A stretch of DNA of 64,000 nt from JADFWK01 sp035527895 (GCA_035527895.1 DATKZQ010000002.1:1-64000); one strand, 5' to 3'. Positions 16,954-26,185 are shown, counted from the stretch's first letter. The notes: generated from the letters alone by a model not told the origin. A program made the numbers and translations.

Positions 16954-18897
16954 TTGGAAAAAATAGAGCGCTTGGATGAACAAACCCTATCCACGCTTAC
17001 CCAGTATACCCTGCCTCAGATGCTGCAAAAGCAGGCACGGGTATTAGGCTCAGAGCGGATCGCGATCCGTGAGAAGAATTTCGGCATATGGCAGGCCTAT
17101 TCGTGGAGCGACTATTTCCAGTATACCAAAAAGGTTGCCCTTGGCTTGGCAGTCCTCGGGCTGAAACGTGGTGACAATATAGGTATCATCACCAATAACC
17201 ACCCTGAATGGCTCTTTACTGAACTCGGGGCCCAGTCCCTCGGTGCCATAACCCTTAACCTCTTTACCTCTGCGGTGGCCAAGGAACTCGCCTTTGGTCT
17301 TGGCAGGGTGCAAGCAGGGTATGTAATAGCAGAAGACCAGGAACAGGTCGATAAGCTCCTGGAGGTCAAGGAAGAGCTCTCCTTTGTTAAAAAGGTGATT
17401 TACGTTGATCCTACGGGGATGAGGACTTACGCTGACGATCCATGGCTTCTGAGCGTTAAAGAGCTGTTAGACCTTGGCGCTGATTTGGATAGAGAAAAGC
17501 CAGACTTCTTCACCGAGGAACTAACCAAGGGAAAGCCCGAGGAGACTGCCTTGATGATCATGACATCGGGCACTACGGGGCTTCCAAAGCTGGCTATGAT
17601 CAGCCACGAAAACTTCATGGAAATGGCCAGGAAGTGGCTTGAGACTGCCCCCATTGGAATTGGTGATAACTGGATTTCCATCACACCACCCGCATGGATC
17701 GTTGATCAGATGTGGGGCATGGGAATAACTCTTTCAGGCGGCATGGTCATGAACTTCCCTGAAACCTTCGAGACCGCCGTTGAAGATTTTCGTGAAATCG
17801 GGCCAACCGTTATCATCACCGCCTCCAGATTCTGGGAGGATCTTGCTTCGAAAATACGGGTGAAAATCAGCGATTCGGGCTTTATCAAGCGCTTTCTCTA
17901 TCATACGTGCATGAAGATCGGCGGAGCCGTGGTTGACAGGGAGTCGGACCAGCGGCCGGTGCCCTTCGGTTTGCGGCTCTTACACCGGATATCATCTCGA
18001 ATCATGTATAGGCCCCTTATGGACAGGGTGGGCTGTTTGCAATTTCGCGGAGCCTATACCGGAGGGCATCCTATCAGCCCTGATGTCATCCGCTTTTTCA
18101 GGGCCAATGGTCTCAACCTGAAGCAGTGCTACGGTCTTACCGAAGCAGGCGGAATATTTCAGGTTCAGCCGGATGATGAGGTTAAGCTAGAGACCGTGGG
18201 CGTGCCGCTGCCGCGGACCGAGGTAAAGATCGGTGAAGACCAAGAAGTCCTCGTTAAGAGCAGGGCAAATTTCATGGGCTACTATCAGGACCCTGAGGAA
18301 ACAGCAAAGTCCATCGCTCCCGACGGGTGGCTCCATACCGGCGACGCAGGCTATATCGATGATGACGGCCACCTGCTCATAATCGGGCGGAAGCAAGAGA
18401 TAATGCGGACCAGGGATGGTGAGGCCTTTTCACCGGATTTTATTGAGACACGTTTGAAATTCAGCCCATACATCAACGAGGCGGTCATCTTCGGTGAAGG
18501 GCAACCCTATATCACCTGCTTCATCAATGTAGATTTTGGAAACGTGGGCAACTGGGCAGAAGAGCGAAAGATCCCGTACACCACCTATACAGACCTTTCA
18601 CAGCAACCGGCGGTAGAGGATCTGATTCGAGGAGAGATTAAGGAGGTAAACACGCAGTTGCCCAAGCCGATGCAGCTTGTGAACTTCATCCTTCTTTATA
18701 AACTCCTGGATGCAGATGACGAAGAGTTGACTCGAACGGGCAAGGTGAGAAGGAAATTCGTCTTTCAACAGTACAAAGAGCTTATCGACGCCATGTATTC
18801 CGATAAAAAGGAACTGGCAGTAAAAGGTCAGGTAAAGTACCGGGACGGACACGTCGGCACCATTGAAACCACCGTGAAAATACTGTCTGTTGAATAA
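16954..18897 (+). CDS. Long-chain-type acyl-CoA synthetase embedded in the LIV operon
   Basis: The 647-residue AMP-forming synthetase is longer than the ligase at 12705 and of the FadD15/long-chain-like architecture. It shows MTSGTTGLPKLAMISHEN (P-loop), YGLTEAGG, and GWLHTGDAGYIDDDGHLLIIGRKQEI. The start is TTG 16954, preceded by GGGGG; no better start lies nearby. Genes of this type recur between livG and livH in deltaproteobacterial LIV clusters, so it probably traps the imported acid as a CoA thioester (vectorial acylation). Substrate unknown. Confidence 0.88.
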   Translation: MEKIERLDEQTLSTLTQYTLPQMLQKQARVLGSERIAIREKNFGIWQAYSWSDYFQYTKKVALGLAVLGLKRGDNIGIITNNHPEWLFTELGAQSLGAITLNLFTSAVAKELAFGLGRVQAGYVIAEDQEQVDKLLEVKEELSFVKKVIYVDPTGMRTYADDPWLLSVKELLDLGADLDREKPDFFTEELTKGKPEETALMIMTSGTTGLPKLAMISHENFMEMARKWLETAPIGIGDNWISITPPAWIVDQMWGMGITLSGGMVMNFPETFETAVEDFREIGPTVIITASRFWEDLASKIRVKISDSGFIKRFLYHTCMKIGGAVVDRESDQRPVPFGLRLLHRISSRIMYRPLMDRVGCLQFRGAYTGGHPISPDVIRFFRANGLNLKQCYGLTEAGGIFQVQPDDEVKLETVGVPLPRTEVKIGEDQEVLVKSRANFMGYYQDPEETAKSIAPDGWLHTGDAGYIDDDGHLLIIGRKQEIMRTRDGEAFSPDFIETRLKFSPYINEAVIFGEGQPYITCFINVDFGNVGNWAEERKIPYTTYTDLSQQPAVEDLIRGEIKEVNTQLPKPMQLVNFILLYKLLDADDEELTRTGKVRRKFVFQQYKELIDAMYSDKKELAVKGQVKYRDGHVGTIETTVKILSVE

Positions 18898-18909
18898 GGA
18901 GTTCACTAC

Positions 18910-19788
18910 ATGGAATTTTTCATTCAAATACTGATCAATGGCCTATCGCTCGGTTTTCTTTACGCCCTTGCTGCCCTGGGCTTTGTCATGATCTTTAAGT
19001 CTAGCAGCGTACTTAATTTTGCCCATGGTGCATTAATGGCCATAGGCGCCTTTCTCTTTCTTGTGCTCTCGACCTGGGCAAGGCTGCCTATTTGGGCGGC
19101 CTTTATGCTGACCCTGATTGGCTCCTTTTCGCTCGGATTTATCATTGAGCGCTTTTTCTTACGGCCACTGATCGGTGAGGCCCTTATTGAAGTCATTATG
19201 CTGACCCTTGGGCTGTTCATTATGATCAAGGGATTGTTGTTGTTTATCTTCGGGGGAGATTTGTACAGCTATCCGGATTTTCTGCCACCGGCCCTTACCT
19301 TTAACTGGGGAGGCATTGAAGTTCCAGGGGTATATGTGGCTACCTTTATTGTCGGTCTCATTTTCCTGGGGCTGTTTGGATTTTTCTTTAAGTATTCCTC
19401 TCAGGGAATCTATATGAGGTCTGTTGCTGATAACCAGCCTGCTGCCATGGCCTTAGGGGTCCACGTGAGGAGGGTCTTTGCCCTCTCATGGGCCATTGCC
19501 GCCTTGGTTGGTGCTATGAGCGGGATTGTACTGGGCATTATCAACGGAATCAATGTGCACCAGGTCAGCGATATAGGCCTCAAGGTTTTTCCCGTTGTAA
19601 TCCTTGGCGGGTTGGATAGCATAGGAGGTGCCATTCTCGGCGGCATTATTATCGGCCTGCTCGAAACCTTTACCGGTGGTTATATCTCGAGCAGCCTGAG
19701 GGAGGTCATTCCGTACATTGCGCTCATTATTATATTGTTAATTAAACCGTATGGGCTCTTTGGTCTGGTTGAAATCGAAAGGGTGTAG
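18910..19788 (+). CDS. livH: LIV-type ABC transporter permease (LivH-like)
   Basis: A 292-residue polytopic inner-membrane protein, about eight hydrophobic segments, beginning MEFFIQILINGLSLGFLYALAALGFVMIFKSS, typical of LivH. The conserved family stretch NFAHGALMAIGAF and the ADNQPAAMALGVHVRRVF coupling region are present. It starts 12 bases after the synthetase stop with AAGGAG overlapping it, consistent with one transcript. Confidence 0.92.
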   Translation: MEFFIQILINGLSLGFLYALAALGFVMIFKSSSVLNFAHGALMAIGAFLFLVLSTWARLPIWAAFMLTLIGSFSLGFIIERFFLRPLIGEALIEVIMLTLGLFIMIKGLLLFIFGGDLYSYPDFLPPALTFNWGGIEVPGVYVATFIVGLIFLGLFGFFFKYSSQGIYMRSVADNQPAAMALGVHVRRVFALSWAIAALVGAMSGIVLGIINGINVHQVSDIGLKVFPVVILGGLDSIGGAILGGIIIGLLETFTGGYISSSLREVIPYIALIIILLIKPYGLFGLVEIERV

Positions 19789-19874
19789 TCATTGAAGATT
19801 GAAGATTGAAAGTTGATCAGTCGCTGTTAGAAAAAATTTTCAGCCGAGAATGGAAAATCGAAAGGGTTTGGGAA

Positions 19875-20945
19875 ATGCGAAAATTGCAGTTTCATCCCTG
19901 TGGAAATTTTAATGAGACCTATGATCGAGAGCTTACCATATTCGAGACAGACTTTGGCAGGATCTCCACGTTAGTTGGGCTTATTGTTCTCTTTGCTGTT
20001 GTTCCCTTCATAAGTAATGCATTTATTCTCTATGTCATAAATACCATCGGGATTTATGCCATTGCCGCCATTGGGTTGAACCTCCTCATCGGATATACCG
20101 GCCAGATTAGCCTCGGTCACGGAGCCTTTTTCGGCGTGGGGGCATATGCAGCCGCAATTCTGTCCATGAAAGCAGGTATGCCCTTCGTGATTGCCGTTCC
20201 TCTTGCTGGCCTGATCACAGCCTTTGTTGGGATGATCTTTGGTACTCCATCGATCAGGCTGAAACATCTTTATCTGTGTATTGCCACACTGGCAAGCCAG
20301 TTCATTCTCGAGTATATCTTTATAGAGTGGGAGGGCATGACTGGTGGAGCAGCAGGTATCAGTATTCCTGCGGCAAGCCTTTTTGGGATCGATTTGGGGT
20401 CCGACAGAAACTTTTTCTATGTGATATTTTTCTGTTTCTCAGTCATGATCTGGTTGGCCGTGAATATCACCAGGACACGGTACGGCAGGGCCTTCATAGC
20501 CGTCAGGGATAACGACCAGGCCGCTGAAGGAATGGGAATCCCCATCTTCCGGTATAAGCTGCTGGCATTTGCCATAAGCTCCTTCTACGCGGGATTTGCG
20601 GGCGCTCTCTTTGCCTACTATATGATAAGCATCACCCCGGAACCCTTTGGTATATGGCTTTCCATAGAATATATTGCAATGATCATTATCGGGGGCCTGG
20701 GCAGCATCCCAGGGTCGGTGTTCGGTACTGTTTTCATTGTTGCCTTGAATGAAATCTTAAGTCATGTTACCGAATACCTTATGAACATTAGCCCGTCCAT
20801 TGGGGGTGCCATCACAATAGCACCGATCAGGGAGTTCGTATACGGATTGGCTATTGTCCTGTTTATCATCTTTGAACCAAAGGGTTTGGCCGAGGTCTGG
20901 AGAATCGTCAGATCCAGTTTCCGGCTCTGGCCATTCTCATACTAA
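19875..20945 (+). CDS. livM: LIV-type ABC transporter permease (LivM-like)
   Basis: The frame opens at TTG 19806, but that codon lies in an ATTGAAG-type AT-rich repeat. I prefer ATG 19875 (356 residues), because the product then begins MRKLQFHPCGNFNETY, matching the Cys-Gly-x-Phe-Asn start common in this LivM subgroup. About nine membrane segments follow, with the family motifs GYTGQISLGHGAFFGVGAYAA and a coupling loop RDNDQAAEGMGI. It pairs with LivH to form the channel. Confidence 0.9.
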   Translation: MRKLQFHPCGNFNETYDRELTIFETDFGRISTLVGLIVLFAVVPFISNAFILYVINTIGIYAIAAIGLNLLIGYTGQISLGHGAFFGVGAYAAAILSMKAGMPFVIAVPLAGLITAFVGMIFGTPSIRLKHLYLCIATLASQFILEYIFIEWEGMTGGAAGISIPAASLFGIDLGSDRNFFYVIFFCFSVMIWLAVNITRTRYGRAFIAVRDNDQAAEGMGIPIFRYKLLAFAISSFYAGFAGALFAYYMISITPEPFGIWLSIEYIAMIIIGGLGSIPGSVFGTVFIVALNEILSHVTEYLMNISPSIGGAITIAPIREFVYGLAIVLFIIFEPKGLAEVWRIVRSSFRLWPFSY

Positions 20946-21025
20946 ACGGGAGCATAGTTGCATCCTGAAACCTTACCTATTTTTGGAGAGTAAGGGGTTT
21001 TCGCAACCCGCCTACAGCCACCACA

Positions 21026-21096
21026 TGGAATAGTGGAATGATGGAATATTGGAATAGTGGGTCATGAGCTTGAGAAACATGTTTCTCCTTTTTTTT
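21026..21096 (+). repeat. TGGAATAN tandem repeat followed by a hairpin with a T-run
   Basis: Between livM and livF, four to five 8-bp units (TGGAATAG, TGGAATGA, TGGAATAT, TGGAATAG) run from 21026 to about 21061; a partial inverse (ATTCCGCTGTTCCATC) lies near 21110-21127. At 21072-21087 the palindrome GAGAAACATGTTTCTC is followed by CTTTTTTTT, which resembles a weak intrinsic terminator and could lower livF expression relative to the upstream genes. Confidence 0.5.
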
Positions 21097-21167
21097 CGTC
21101 TTAGCTACTAATTCCGCTGTTCCATCAGCTTTCAATTCTTGCAGAACGAAGCAAGGGGAGTTCCCGT

Positions 21168-21971
21168 ATGGAAAACAATATCTTATTGAAAATCAATAAC
21201 ATCAGCGTCGTCTATTCCGATGTTATCCAGATCCTCAAGGCCGTTTCCCTGGACGTGCAAAAGGGGCAGATTGTCTCGTTGCTGGGGAGCAACGGTGCCG
21301 GCAAGACAACCACCTTGAAGGCAATTTCAGGTATCCTTAAGCCTGAAAATGGTAAAGTAACCGAAGGCACTATAGACTATGAAGGCCATAACATCCAGAA
21401 CTCCTCTCCCGAGGAGGTAACCAGGTTGGGCATCATCCAGGTTATGGAGGGAAGGCAGCCATTCAAGTACCTGACTGTAGAGGAAAACCTACGGGTGGGG
21501 ACTGCCACCAGGTGGGGCAAGCCGTACAAGAAAGACCTGGAAATGGTGTACCGCTACTTCGCTCCCCTCCTGTACAGAAAGCACTCCCTTGCAGGATACT
21601 GCAGCGGAGGTGAATTGCAGATGCTGGTAATCGGAAGGGCGCTGATGGCTCAGCCCCGTCTCCTGCTGCTGGACGAGCCTTCCTTGGGGCTCGCGCCCTT
21701 GCTGGTAAAAGAGATCTTCGAGATCGTGAAAAGGATCAATGTAGAACAGGGTACCACCATCATGCTCGTTGAGCAAAACGCGAATATGGCCCTGCAAATA
21801 GCCCATTTTGGGTATGTAATGGAGAACGGAAAGATAGTCCTCGAGGATAACGCCCAAGACCTAAGAGAGAATCCCGACGTCAAGGAATTCTACCTTGGAG
21901 TTGCAGCAACCGGCACCATCAAGACATACAAAGATGTAAAGTCTTACAAACGCAGGAAACGGTGGCTTTAG
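21168..21971 (+). CDS. livF: LIV-type ABC transporter ATP-binding protein (LivF-like)
   Basis: The 267-residue ATPase has Walker A GSNGAGKTT, signature YCSGGELQMLVIGRAL, Walker B LLLLDEPSLGLAP and MLVEQNANMAL, the typical LivF pattern. It starts at ATG 21168 with AAGGGGAG upstream. The spacing of 222 bp from livM, filled by repeats and a possible weak terminator, suggests partial transcriptional separation. It completes the importer. Confidence 0.92.
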   Translation: MENNILLKINNISVVYSDVIQILKAVSLDVQKGQIVSLLGSNGAGKTTTLKAISGILKPENGKVTEGTIDYEGHNIQNSSPEEVTRLGIIQVMEGRQPFKYLTVEENLRVGTATRWGKPYKKDLEMVYRYFAPLLYRKHSLAGYCSGGELQMLVIGRALMAQPRLLLLDEPSLGLAPLLVKEIFEIVKRINVEQGTTIMLVEQNANMALQIAHFGYVMENGKIVLEDNAQDLRENPDVKEFYLGVAATGTIKTYKDVKSYKRRKRWL

Positions 21972-22144
21972 CAATTTTCAATTTTCAATTGTCAATCTTC
22001 AATGGTTAATCTTCAATTTTTAGTTATTGCCCAGATCCTCCAACGTTTCTGTCCTGGCCATTTCTAAATCTCCATAAGAATCTTGAGTGGGTTCAAATTC
22101 GACCATGGCTTTCGCCTCCGACATTACTCTCCTCGCCATCCCTG

Positions 22145-22180
22145 TCGAGCAGTAGCCTCCGCCAAAGGCTATCTGCTCGA
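22145..22180. repeat. Strong hairpin TCGAGCAGTAGCCT / AGGCTATCTGCTCGA
   Basis: The arms at 22145-22158 and 22166-22180 pair over 14 bp with a single bulged T, with a GCC-rich loop (CCGCCAA). A related GCCAAAGGCTATGGCCGA core appears at 30541-30560. It is the only notable structure in the livF-rpsB spacer besides AT-rich ATTGAA/TTCAAT runs at 21971-22019 and the rpsB leader. A 39-codon frame on the minus strand (22020-22139) has no recognisable product. Confidence 0.5.
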
Positions 22181-22282
22181 CTTTGCAGCGCAGCGGAAGT
22201 TAAAAATATGTTGAAACCATCTCGCTTTTTTCCTTGATAGTAGTAGAAAAAAAGGATACATAGAGCAGACATTTGGGGACGG

Positions 22283-22346
22283 CCCAGGGTCTCCGCACGG
22301 AGAACTCCGAATGCTTCTCACCTGGGGAAACGCAACATTAAGGAGG
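22283..22346 (+). promoter_or_regulatory. Candidate rpsB leader RNA structure
   Basis: In the last 75 bases before the rpsB start, CCCAGG (22283-22288) pairs with CCTGGG (22321-22326) around an inner hairpin TCTCC-GCAC-GGAGA (22290-22303). The Shine-Dalgarno AGGAGG (22341-22346) follows. Ribosomal protein S2 is known to regulate its own operon through leader binding in several bacteria, so an autoregulatory role is plausible but not shown. Confidence 0.4.
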
Positions 22347-22355
22347 AACAGTTTA

Positions 22356-23231
22356 ATGCCTGAAATAAGCATGAAGCTTTTGCTAGAAGCAGGAGTTCAT
22401 TTTGGACATCAGACCAGAAAATGGAATCCCAAAATGAAACCCTATATCTTTGGTGCCAGAAACGGGATCTATATCATAGACCTGCAAAATACGGCCAAGC
22501 TATTGAAGGAGGCCCATAATTTTGTGGTAAGAACGGTCTCAGAAGGCGGGACGGTTCTTTTTGTCGCCACCAAGAAACAGGCTCAGGATTCTATTGTAGA
22601 AGAGGCTGAGCGCTGTGGCATGTACTATGTCCGTAACCGGTGGCTGGGAGGCACGCTTACGAACTTTCAGACCATAAAAAAGAGAATCAATAGGCTCAAA
22701 GAGCTGGAGGAAATGAAGCGAGACGGCAGCTTCAGCCGCTACACCAAGAAGGAGACCATAAGGATGGAGAAAGAGCTGGCCAAGTTGGAAATAAACTTGG
22801 GTGGCATAAAAGACATGGATGAAATCCCTTCTGCTCTCTTTGTTGTGGACACGAGGAAGGAAGCCATCGCGCTGAATGAGGGAAAAAAACTGGGAATCCC
22901 CATCATAGCCATCGTAGATACAAACGGGGAGCCCGAAGATATCGATTACCTGATTCCCGGCAACGATGATGCCATTCGCTCAATCCGGCTGCTGACCTCA
23001 ATCATTGCTGACGCCTGCATTGAAGGGCACAACGAACGGGAAGCCAAACTGAGGGCAGAGGAAGAGCTGGAGACCAAAGAAGTTGCGGTGGAGCGAATTG
23101 AGGAAGAGGAAGTCAAGCCAACGGAAGAGGAGCAGGAGGGAGCCCCTGTTGTCGTGATTGCCAAGAAACCTAAATCTGCGAGATCCTCTGAGGCACAAGA
23201 CATAGAAGAGAATCAAATCGAAATACAATAA
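22356..23231 (+). CDS. rpsB: 30S ribosomal protein S2
   Basis: A 291-residue S2 beginning MPEISMKLLLEAGVHFGHQTRKWNPKM at ATG 22356, with AGGAGG nine bases before; an upstream in-frame ATG at 22311 lies inside the leader stem and is not used. Signature regions HFGHQTRKWNPKMKPYIFGARNGIYIIDL and IVDTNGEPEDIDYLIPGNDDAIRSI are intact. The tail after residue 230 is a Glu/Lys-rich extension of about 60 residues, longer than in E. coli. It leads the canonical rpsB-tsf-pyrH-frr run. Confidence 0.97.
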   Translation: MPEISMKLLLEAGVHFGHQTRKWNPKMKPYIFGARNGIYIIDLQNTAKLLKEAHNFVVRTVSEGGTVLFVATKKQAQDSIVEEAERCGMYYVRNRWLGGTLTNFQTIKKRINRLKELEEMKRDGSFSRYTKKETIRMEKELAKLEINLGGIKDMDEIPSALFVVDTRKEAIALNEGKKLGIPIIAIVDTNGEPEDIDYLIPGNDDAIRSIRLLTSIIADACIEGHNEREAKLRAEEELETKEVAVERIEEEEVKPTEEEQEGAPVVVIAKKPKSARSSEAQDIEENQIEIQ

Positions 23232-23243
23232 GGAGAATTCACA

Positions 23244-23843
23244 TTGAAAATATCAAGCGAACTCGTGAAGGAACTCAGAGAGCAGACAGGTGTGGGCATC
23301 ATGGCATGCAAGAATGCCCTCCAGGAAGCAGATGGAGATATCAAACAGGCTGTTGACATATTACGGAAAAAAGGTATAGCAAAGGCTCACAAGAGAGAAG
23401 GCAGGAGTGCCTCGGAAGGCAAGGTCCAGGCTTACATACATATGGGCGGGAAAATCGGTGTTCTGGTAGAGGTGAATTGTGAGACCGACTTCAGCGCTAA
23501 AACGGATGATTTTAGCGACTTTACCAGGAACCTGGCCATGCACATAGCAGCCGCAAATCCCATGGCCCTTACCCAGGAGGGACTCCCTGCAGATATCGTG
23601 GAAAGAGAGAAGGAAATATACCGGGCTCAGGCCCTTGAGTCCGGCAAACCGGAAAAGGTCGTGGACAAGATTGTTGACGGTAAACTGAAGAAATTTTTCA
23701 CCGAGGTATGCCTGCTCAACCAACCATACGTGCGCGACCCTGATTTGACTATTGAAGACCTCCTCAACCAACTGAAGGTCAAAACCGGTGAGAACGTTGT
23801 CATAAAGAGGTTTGCCAGGTTTCAACTGGGAGCGGCCGACTAA
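23244..23843 (+). CDS. tsf: Translation elongation factor Ts
   Basis: The 199-residue protein is a short EF-Ts, the nucleotide-exchange factor for EF-Tu. The N-terminal UBA-like domain (LVKELREQTGVGIMACKNALQEADGDIKQAVDILRKKG) and the core TDFSAKTDDF and ASGKPEKVVDKIVDGKLKKF..LLNQPYV motifs are clear. It starts at TTG 23244, eight bases after AGGAG that overlaps the rpsB stop. The length (about 200 residues against 283 in E. coli) is typical of the compact forms in many bacteria with one core subdomain. Confidence 0.96.
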   Translation: MKISSELVKELREQTGVGIMACKNALQEADGDIKQAVDILRKKGIAKAHKREGRSASEGKVQAYIHMGGKIGVLVEVNCETDFSAKTDDFSDFTRNLAMHIAAANPMALTQEGLPADIVEREKEIYRAQALESGKPEKVVDKIVDGKLKKFFTEVCLLNQPYVRDPDLTIEDLLNQLKVKTGENVVIKRFARFQLGAAD

Positions 23844-23855
23844 AAGGCTCAATGA

Positions 23856-24047
23856 GGCTCCCTCCAGCAAAATGCGGGGTATCCAATGGCAAAGTCCCCT
23901 CCCTTGATGGGAGGGGATAAAGGGGAGGGTGACCAAACATTTTATCACCCCCACCTAACCTCCCCCATCAAGGGGGAGGCACTATGTCGTAACCCTGCAG
24001 CCCCGATTTGACGGGATCTACACTTCGCTTCGACAAGCTGCGGGGAA
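23856..24047. repeat. Palindromic repeat cluster filling the tsf-pyrH spacer
   Basis: A long imperfect inverted repeat spans 23896-23980 (arms around CCCTTGATGGGAGGGG and CCTCCCCCATCAAGGGGG). It is flanked by degenerate copies of the CCCTGCAG hairpin family (GCTCCCTCCAGCAAAATGCG at 23858-23877; CCCTGCAG...CTGCGGGG at 23993-24045). It is unusual inside a housekeeping operon and looks like one repeat inserted into another. Confidence 0.65.
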
Positions 24048-24080
24048 TTATCAATTAAAATAACAGTCAGGCAAGACACC

Positions 24081-24824
24081 ATGCCGCGACCTAACAAATC
24101 GCCACGGTTTGAGAGAATAGTGCTGAAACTCAGTGGCGAATCTCTCATGGGAAAACGCAGCGGTGGTATTGACCCGCCCAGGCTGAAGGATATGGCCTCC
24201 GAGATTCAATCGGCTCACCGGCTTGGGGTTAAAATGGGGATTGTGATAGGCGGTGGCAATATATTCAGGGGAATAAAGTCCTCCGAATACACCATCGGGA
24301 GGGTAACTGCCGATTATATGGGGATGCTGGCTACCGTAATCAATGCCCTTGCCCTGAGTGAGGTTCTCAACGCAGCCGGAACACCGGCTACGGCAATGAG
24401 TGCACTATCCATCGATAGGGCCGTTGAAACCTATACCAGGGAAAAGGCGCTCACACACTTGGATCAAGGTAGAATTGTCATCTTTGCAAGCGGGACCGGA
24501 AATCCCTTTTTCACGACCGATACCGCGGCCAGTCTGAGGGCCATGGAAATCAATGCCCAGGCTATTCTGAAGGCAACACAGGTGGATGGGGTATATGATC
24601 GTGACCCTGCCTTAGGGCCAGGCGCTAAACTGTACAGCAAGATAAGTTATAATCAGGTATTACAGGACAGGCTCAAGGTAATTGACCTTACCGCCATATC
24701 TATGGCCATGGAACAGCAGATTCCCATCATCGTTTTTAATGTAGGCAAACGAGGGAACATAGCAAAGATAGTATCCGGCCAGACCGTTGGAACCACAATT
24801 GCAGGAGAAGGCGATGAAAGATGA
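24081..24824 (+). CDS. pyrH: Uridylate kinase
   Basis: A 247-residue bacterial UMP kinase of the amino-acid kinase fold, phosphorylating UMP to UDP. The motifs LKLSGESLMG, VIGGGNIFRG, GRVTADYMGMLATVINALAL and FASGTGNPFFTTDTAASLRA are as expected. ATG 24081 is the first start giving the usual N-terminus. Its 3' end overlaps frr by 11 bases. Confidence 0.96.
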   Translation: MPRPNKSPRFERIVLKLSGESLMGKRSGGIDPPRLKDMASEIQSAHRLGVKMGIVIGGGNIFRGIKSSEYTIGRVTADYMGMLATVINALALSEVLNAAGTPATAMSALSIDRAVETYTREKALTHLDQGRIVIFASGTGNPFFTTDTAASLRAMEINAQAILKATQVDGVYDRDPALGPGAKLYSKISYNQVLQDRLKVIDLTAISMAMEQQIPIIVFNVGKRGNIAKIVSGQTVGTTIAGEGDER

Positions 24825-25371
24825 GATCTTGTCAGAGATGAGCAGCAAGATGGAAAAAACGATCGAGGCCCTTGATCGAGACCTCAAGAAGATGAGAACC
24901 GGAAGGGCATCCACATCCATCCTTGAGGGTATAAAAGTCGAATGTTACGGAACGCAGATGCGCCTGAATCAGGTAGCCTCTTCTAGCAGCCCGGAAAGCA
25001 GGCTTCTGGTCGTTCAGCCCTGGGATCAGTCTATCATAGGAGACATCGAGAAAGGCATACTGAAATCCGGCCTTGGACTCACACCTATGAATGATGGAAA
25101 GCTGATCAGGATCTCCATACCTCCTCTCACAGAGGAGCGAAGGAAGGAGCTTGCCAAGATGGCAAAGAAAACGGCCGAGGATAGCAAGGTCGCCATTCGA
25201 AACCAGCGGCGTGAAGCCAATGAACTCCTGAAGGATTTAAAAAAAGAGAGCGAGATATCAGAAGACGAGATGTACAAGTACCAAGATAAAGTGCAAAAGA
25301 TAACAGACGAATTCATCGAAAAAATAGATGCGATAGAGAAGGAAAAAGAGACTGAAATACTCGAATTCTAA
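24814..25371 (+). CDS. frr: Ribosome recycling factor
   Basis: The 185-residue product is exactly the family length. It starts at ATG 24814 (MKDEILSEMSSKMEKTIEALDRDL), overlapping the pyrH stop and preceded by GGAGAAGG. The hallmark LKKMRTGRAS and the long coiled-coil C-terminus (KLIRISIPPLTEERRKEL...EFIEKIDAIEKEKETEIL) are present. It disassembles post-termination ribosomes together with EF-G. Confidence 0.97.
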   Translation: MKDEILSEMSSKMEKTIEALDRDLKKMRTGRASTSILEGIKVECYGTQMRLNQVASSSSPESRLLVVQPWDQSIIGDIEKGILKSGLGLTPMNDGKLIRISIPPLTEERRKELAKMAKKTAEDSKVAIRNQRREANELLKDLKKESEISEDEMYKYQDKVQKITDEFIEKIDAIEKEKETEILEF

Positions 25372-25431
25372 TATCGGCTAGCCATTAACCACTATACATG
25401 CCTTCGCATATTCTGACGCCAACCCTTGCAC

Positions 25432-26172
25432 ATGGAACGATTAGACCCGAACAAATTACCCCGACACGTAGCCATAATCATGGACGGCAACGGTCGGTGG
25501 GCAAAGAGACGAGGCCTCGACCGTATTGTTGGCCACAAGAAAGGCACGGAATCGGTACGGGATGTTGTCAAAACGAGCCGGGAGATAGGCATCAAATGGC
25601 TCACGCTCTTTGCCTTTAGCGAAGAAAACTGGAAAAGGCCTCAATATGAGGTAAAGGCCTTAATGGATCTCCTCAACCGGTATTTGAAGAGCGAACTGAA
25701 GGAGATGCTTGATAATGGAATCCGGCTCGCATGTATCGGACAAACGGAAAAACTCTCTCCGGAGGTTCAGAGGACCTTGTGGCAGACAATAGAAAGAACT
25801 CAACACAACGATGAGATGACCTTAACCCTTGCCCTGAGCTACGGAGGAAGACAGGAGATAGTCCGCGCCGTAATAAACATGCTCACAGATGTTGAAAAAG
25901 GCACCCTCAACCCTAAGCGGATCACAGAGGAGCGTTTTTCTCAGTATCTCTATACGGCCGATATTCCGGATCCGGATTTACTAATACGAACAAGCGGGGA
26001 ATATAGGGTGAGCAATTTTCTGCTTTGGCAGATGGCTTACACAGAGATCTTCATCACTCCCACCCTTTGGCCGGATTTCCGCAAGGAACGGTACCTTGAG
26101 GCCCTCATCGACTACCAGAAACGAGAGAGACGTTTCGGGTCCACCGGCGAACAGATTAACCACCGCGATTAG
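25432..26172 (+). CDS. uppS: Isoprenyl transferase (undecaprenyl diphosphate synthase)
   Basis: A 246-residue cis-prenyltransferase making the C55 carrier for cell-wall synthesis. The family start HVAIIMDGNGRWAKRRG carries the catalytic Asp; SEENWKRP, PDPDLLIRTSGEYRVSNFLLWQMAYTE follow. ATG 25432 gives the normal N-terminus; a TTG two codons earlier is possible. No strong ribosome site is visible, so it may depend on upstream translation. Confidence 0.96.
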   Translation: MERLDPNKLPRHVAIIMDGNGRWAKRRGLDRIVGHKKGTESVRDVVKTSREIGIKWLTLFAFSEENWKRPQYEVKALMDLLNRYLKSELKEMLDNGIRLACIGQTEKLSPEVQRTLWQTIERTQHNDEMTLTLALSYGGRQEIVRAVINMLTDVEKGTLNPKRITEERFSQYLYTADIPDPDLLIRTSGEYRVSNFLLWQMAYTEIFITPTLWPDFRKERYLEALIDYQKRERRFGSTGEQINHRD

Positions 26173-26185
26173 ATAGGTACACTCA

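Noticed and set aside
22020..22139. 39-codon minus-strand frame beginning MARRVMSEAKAM
   Set aside because: Short, no recognised family, no clear Shine-Dalgarno sequence, ends in an AT-rich repeat run.
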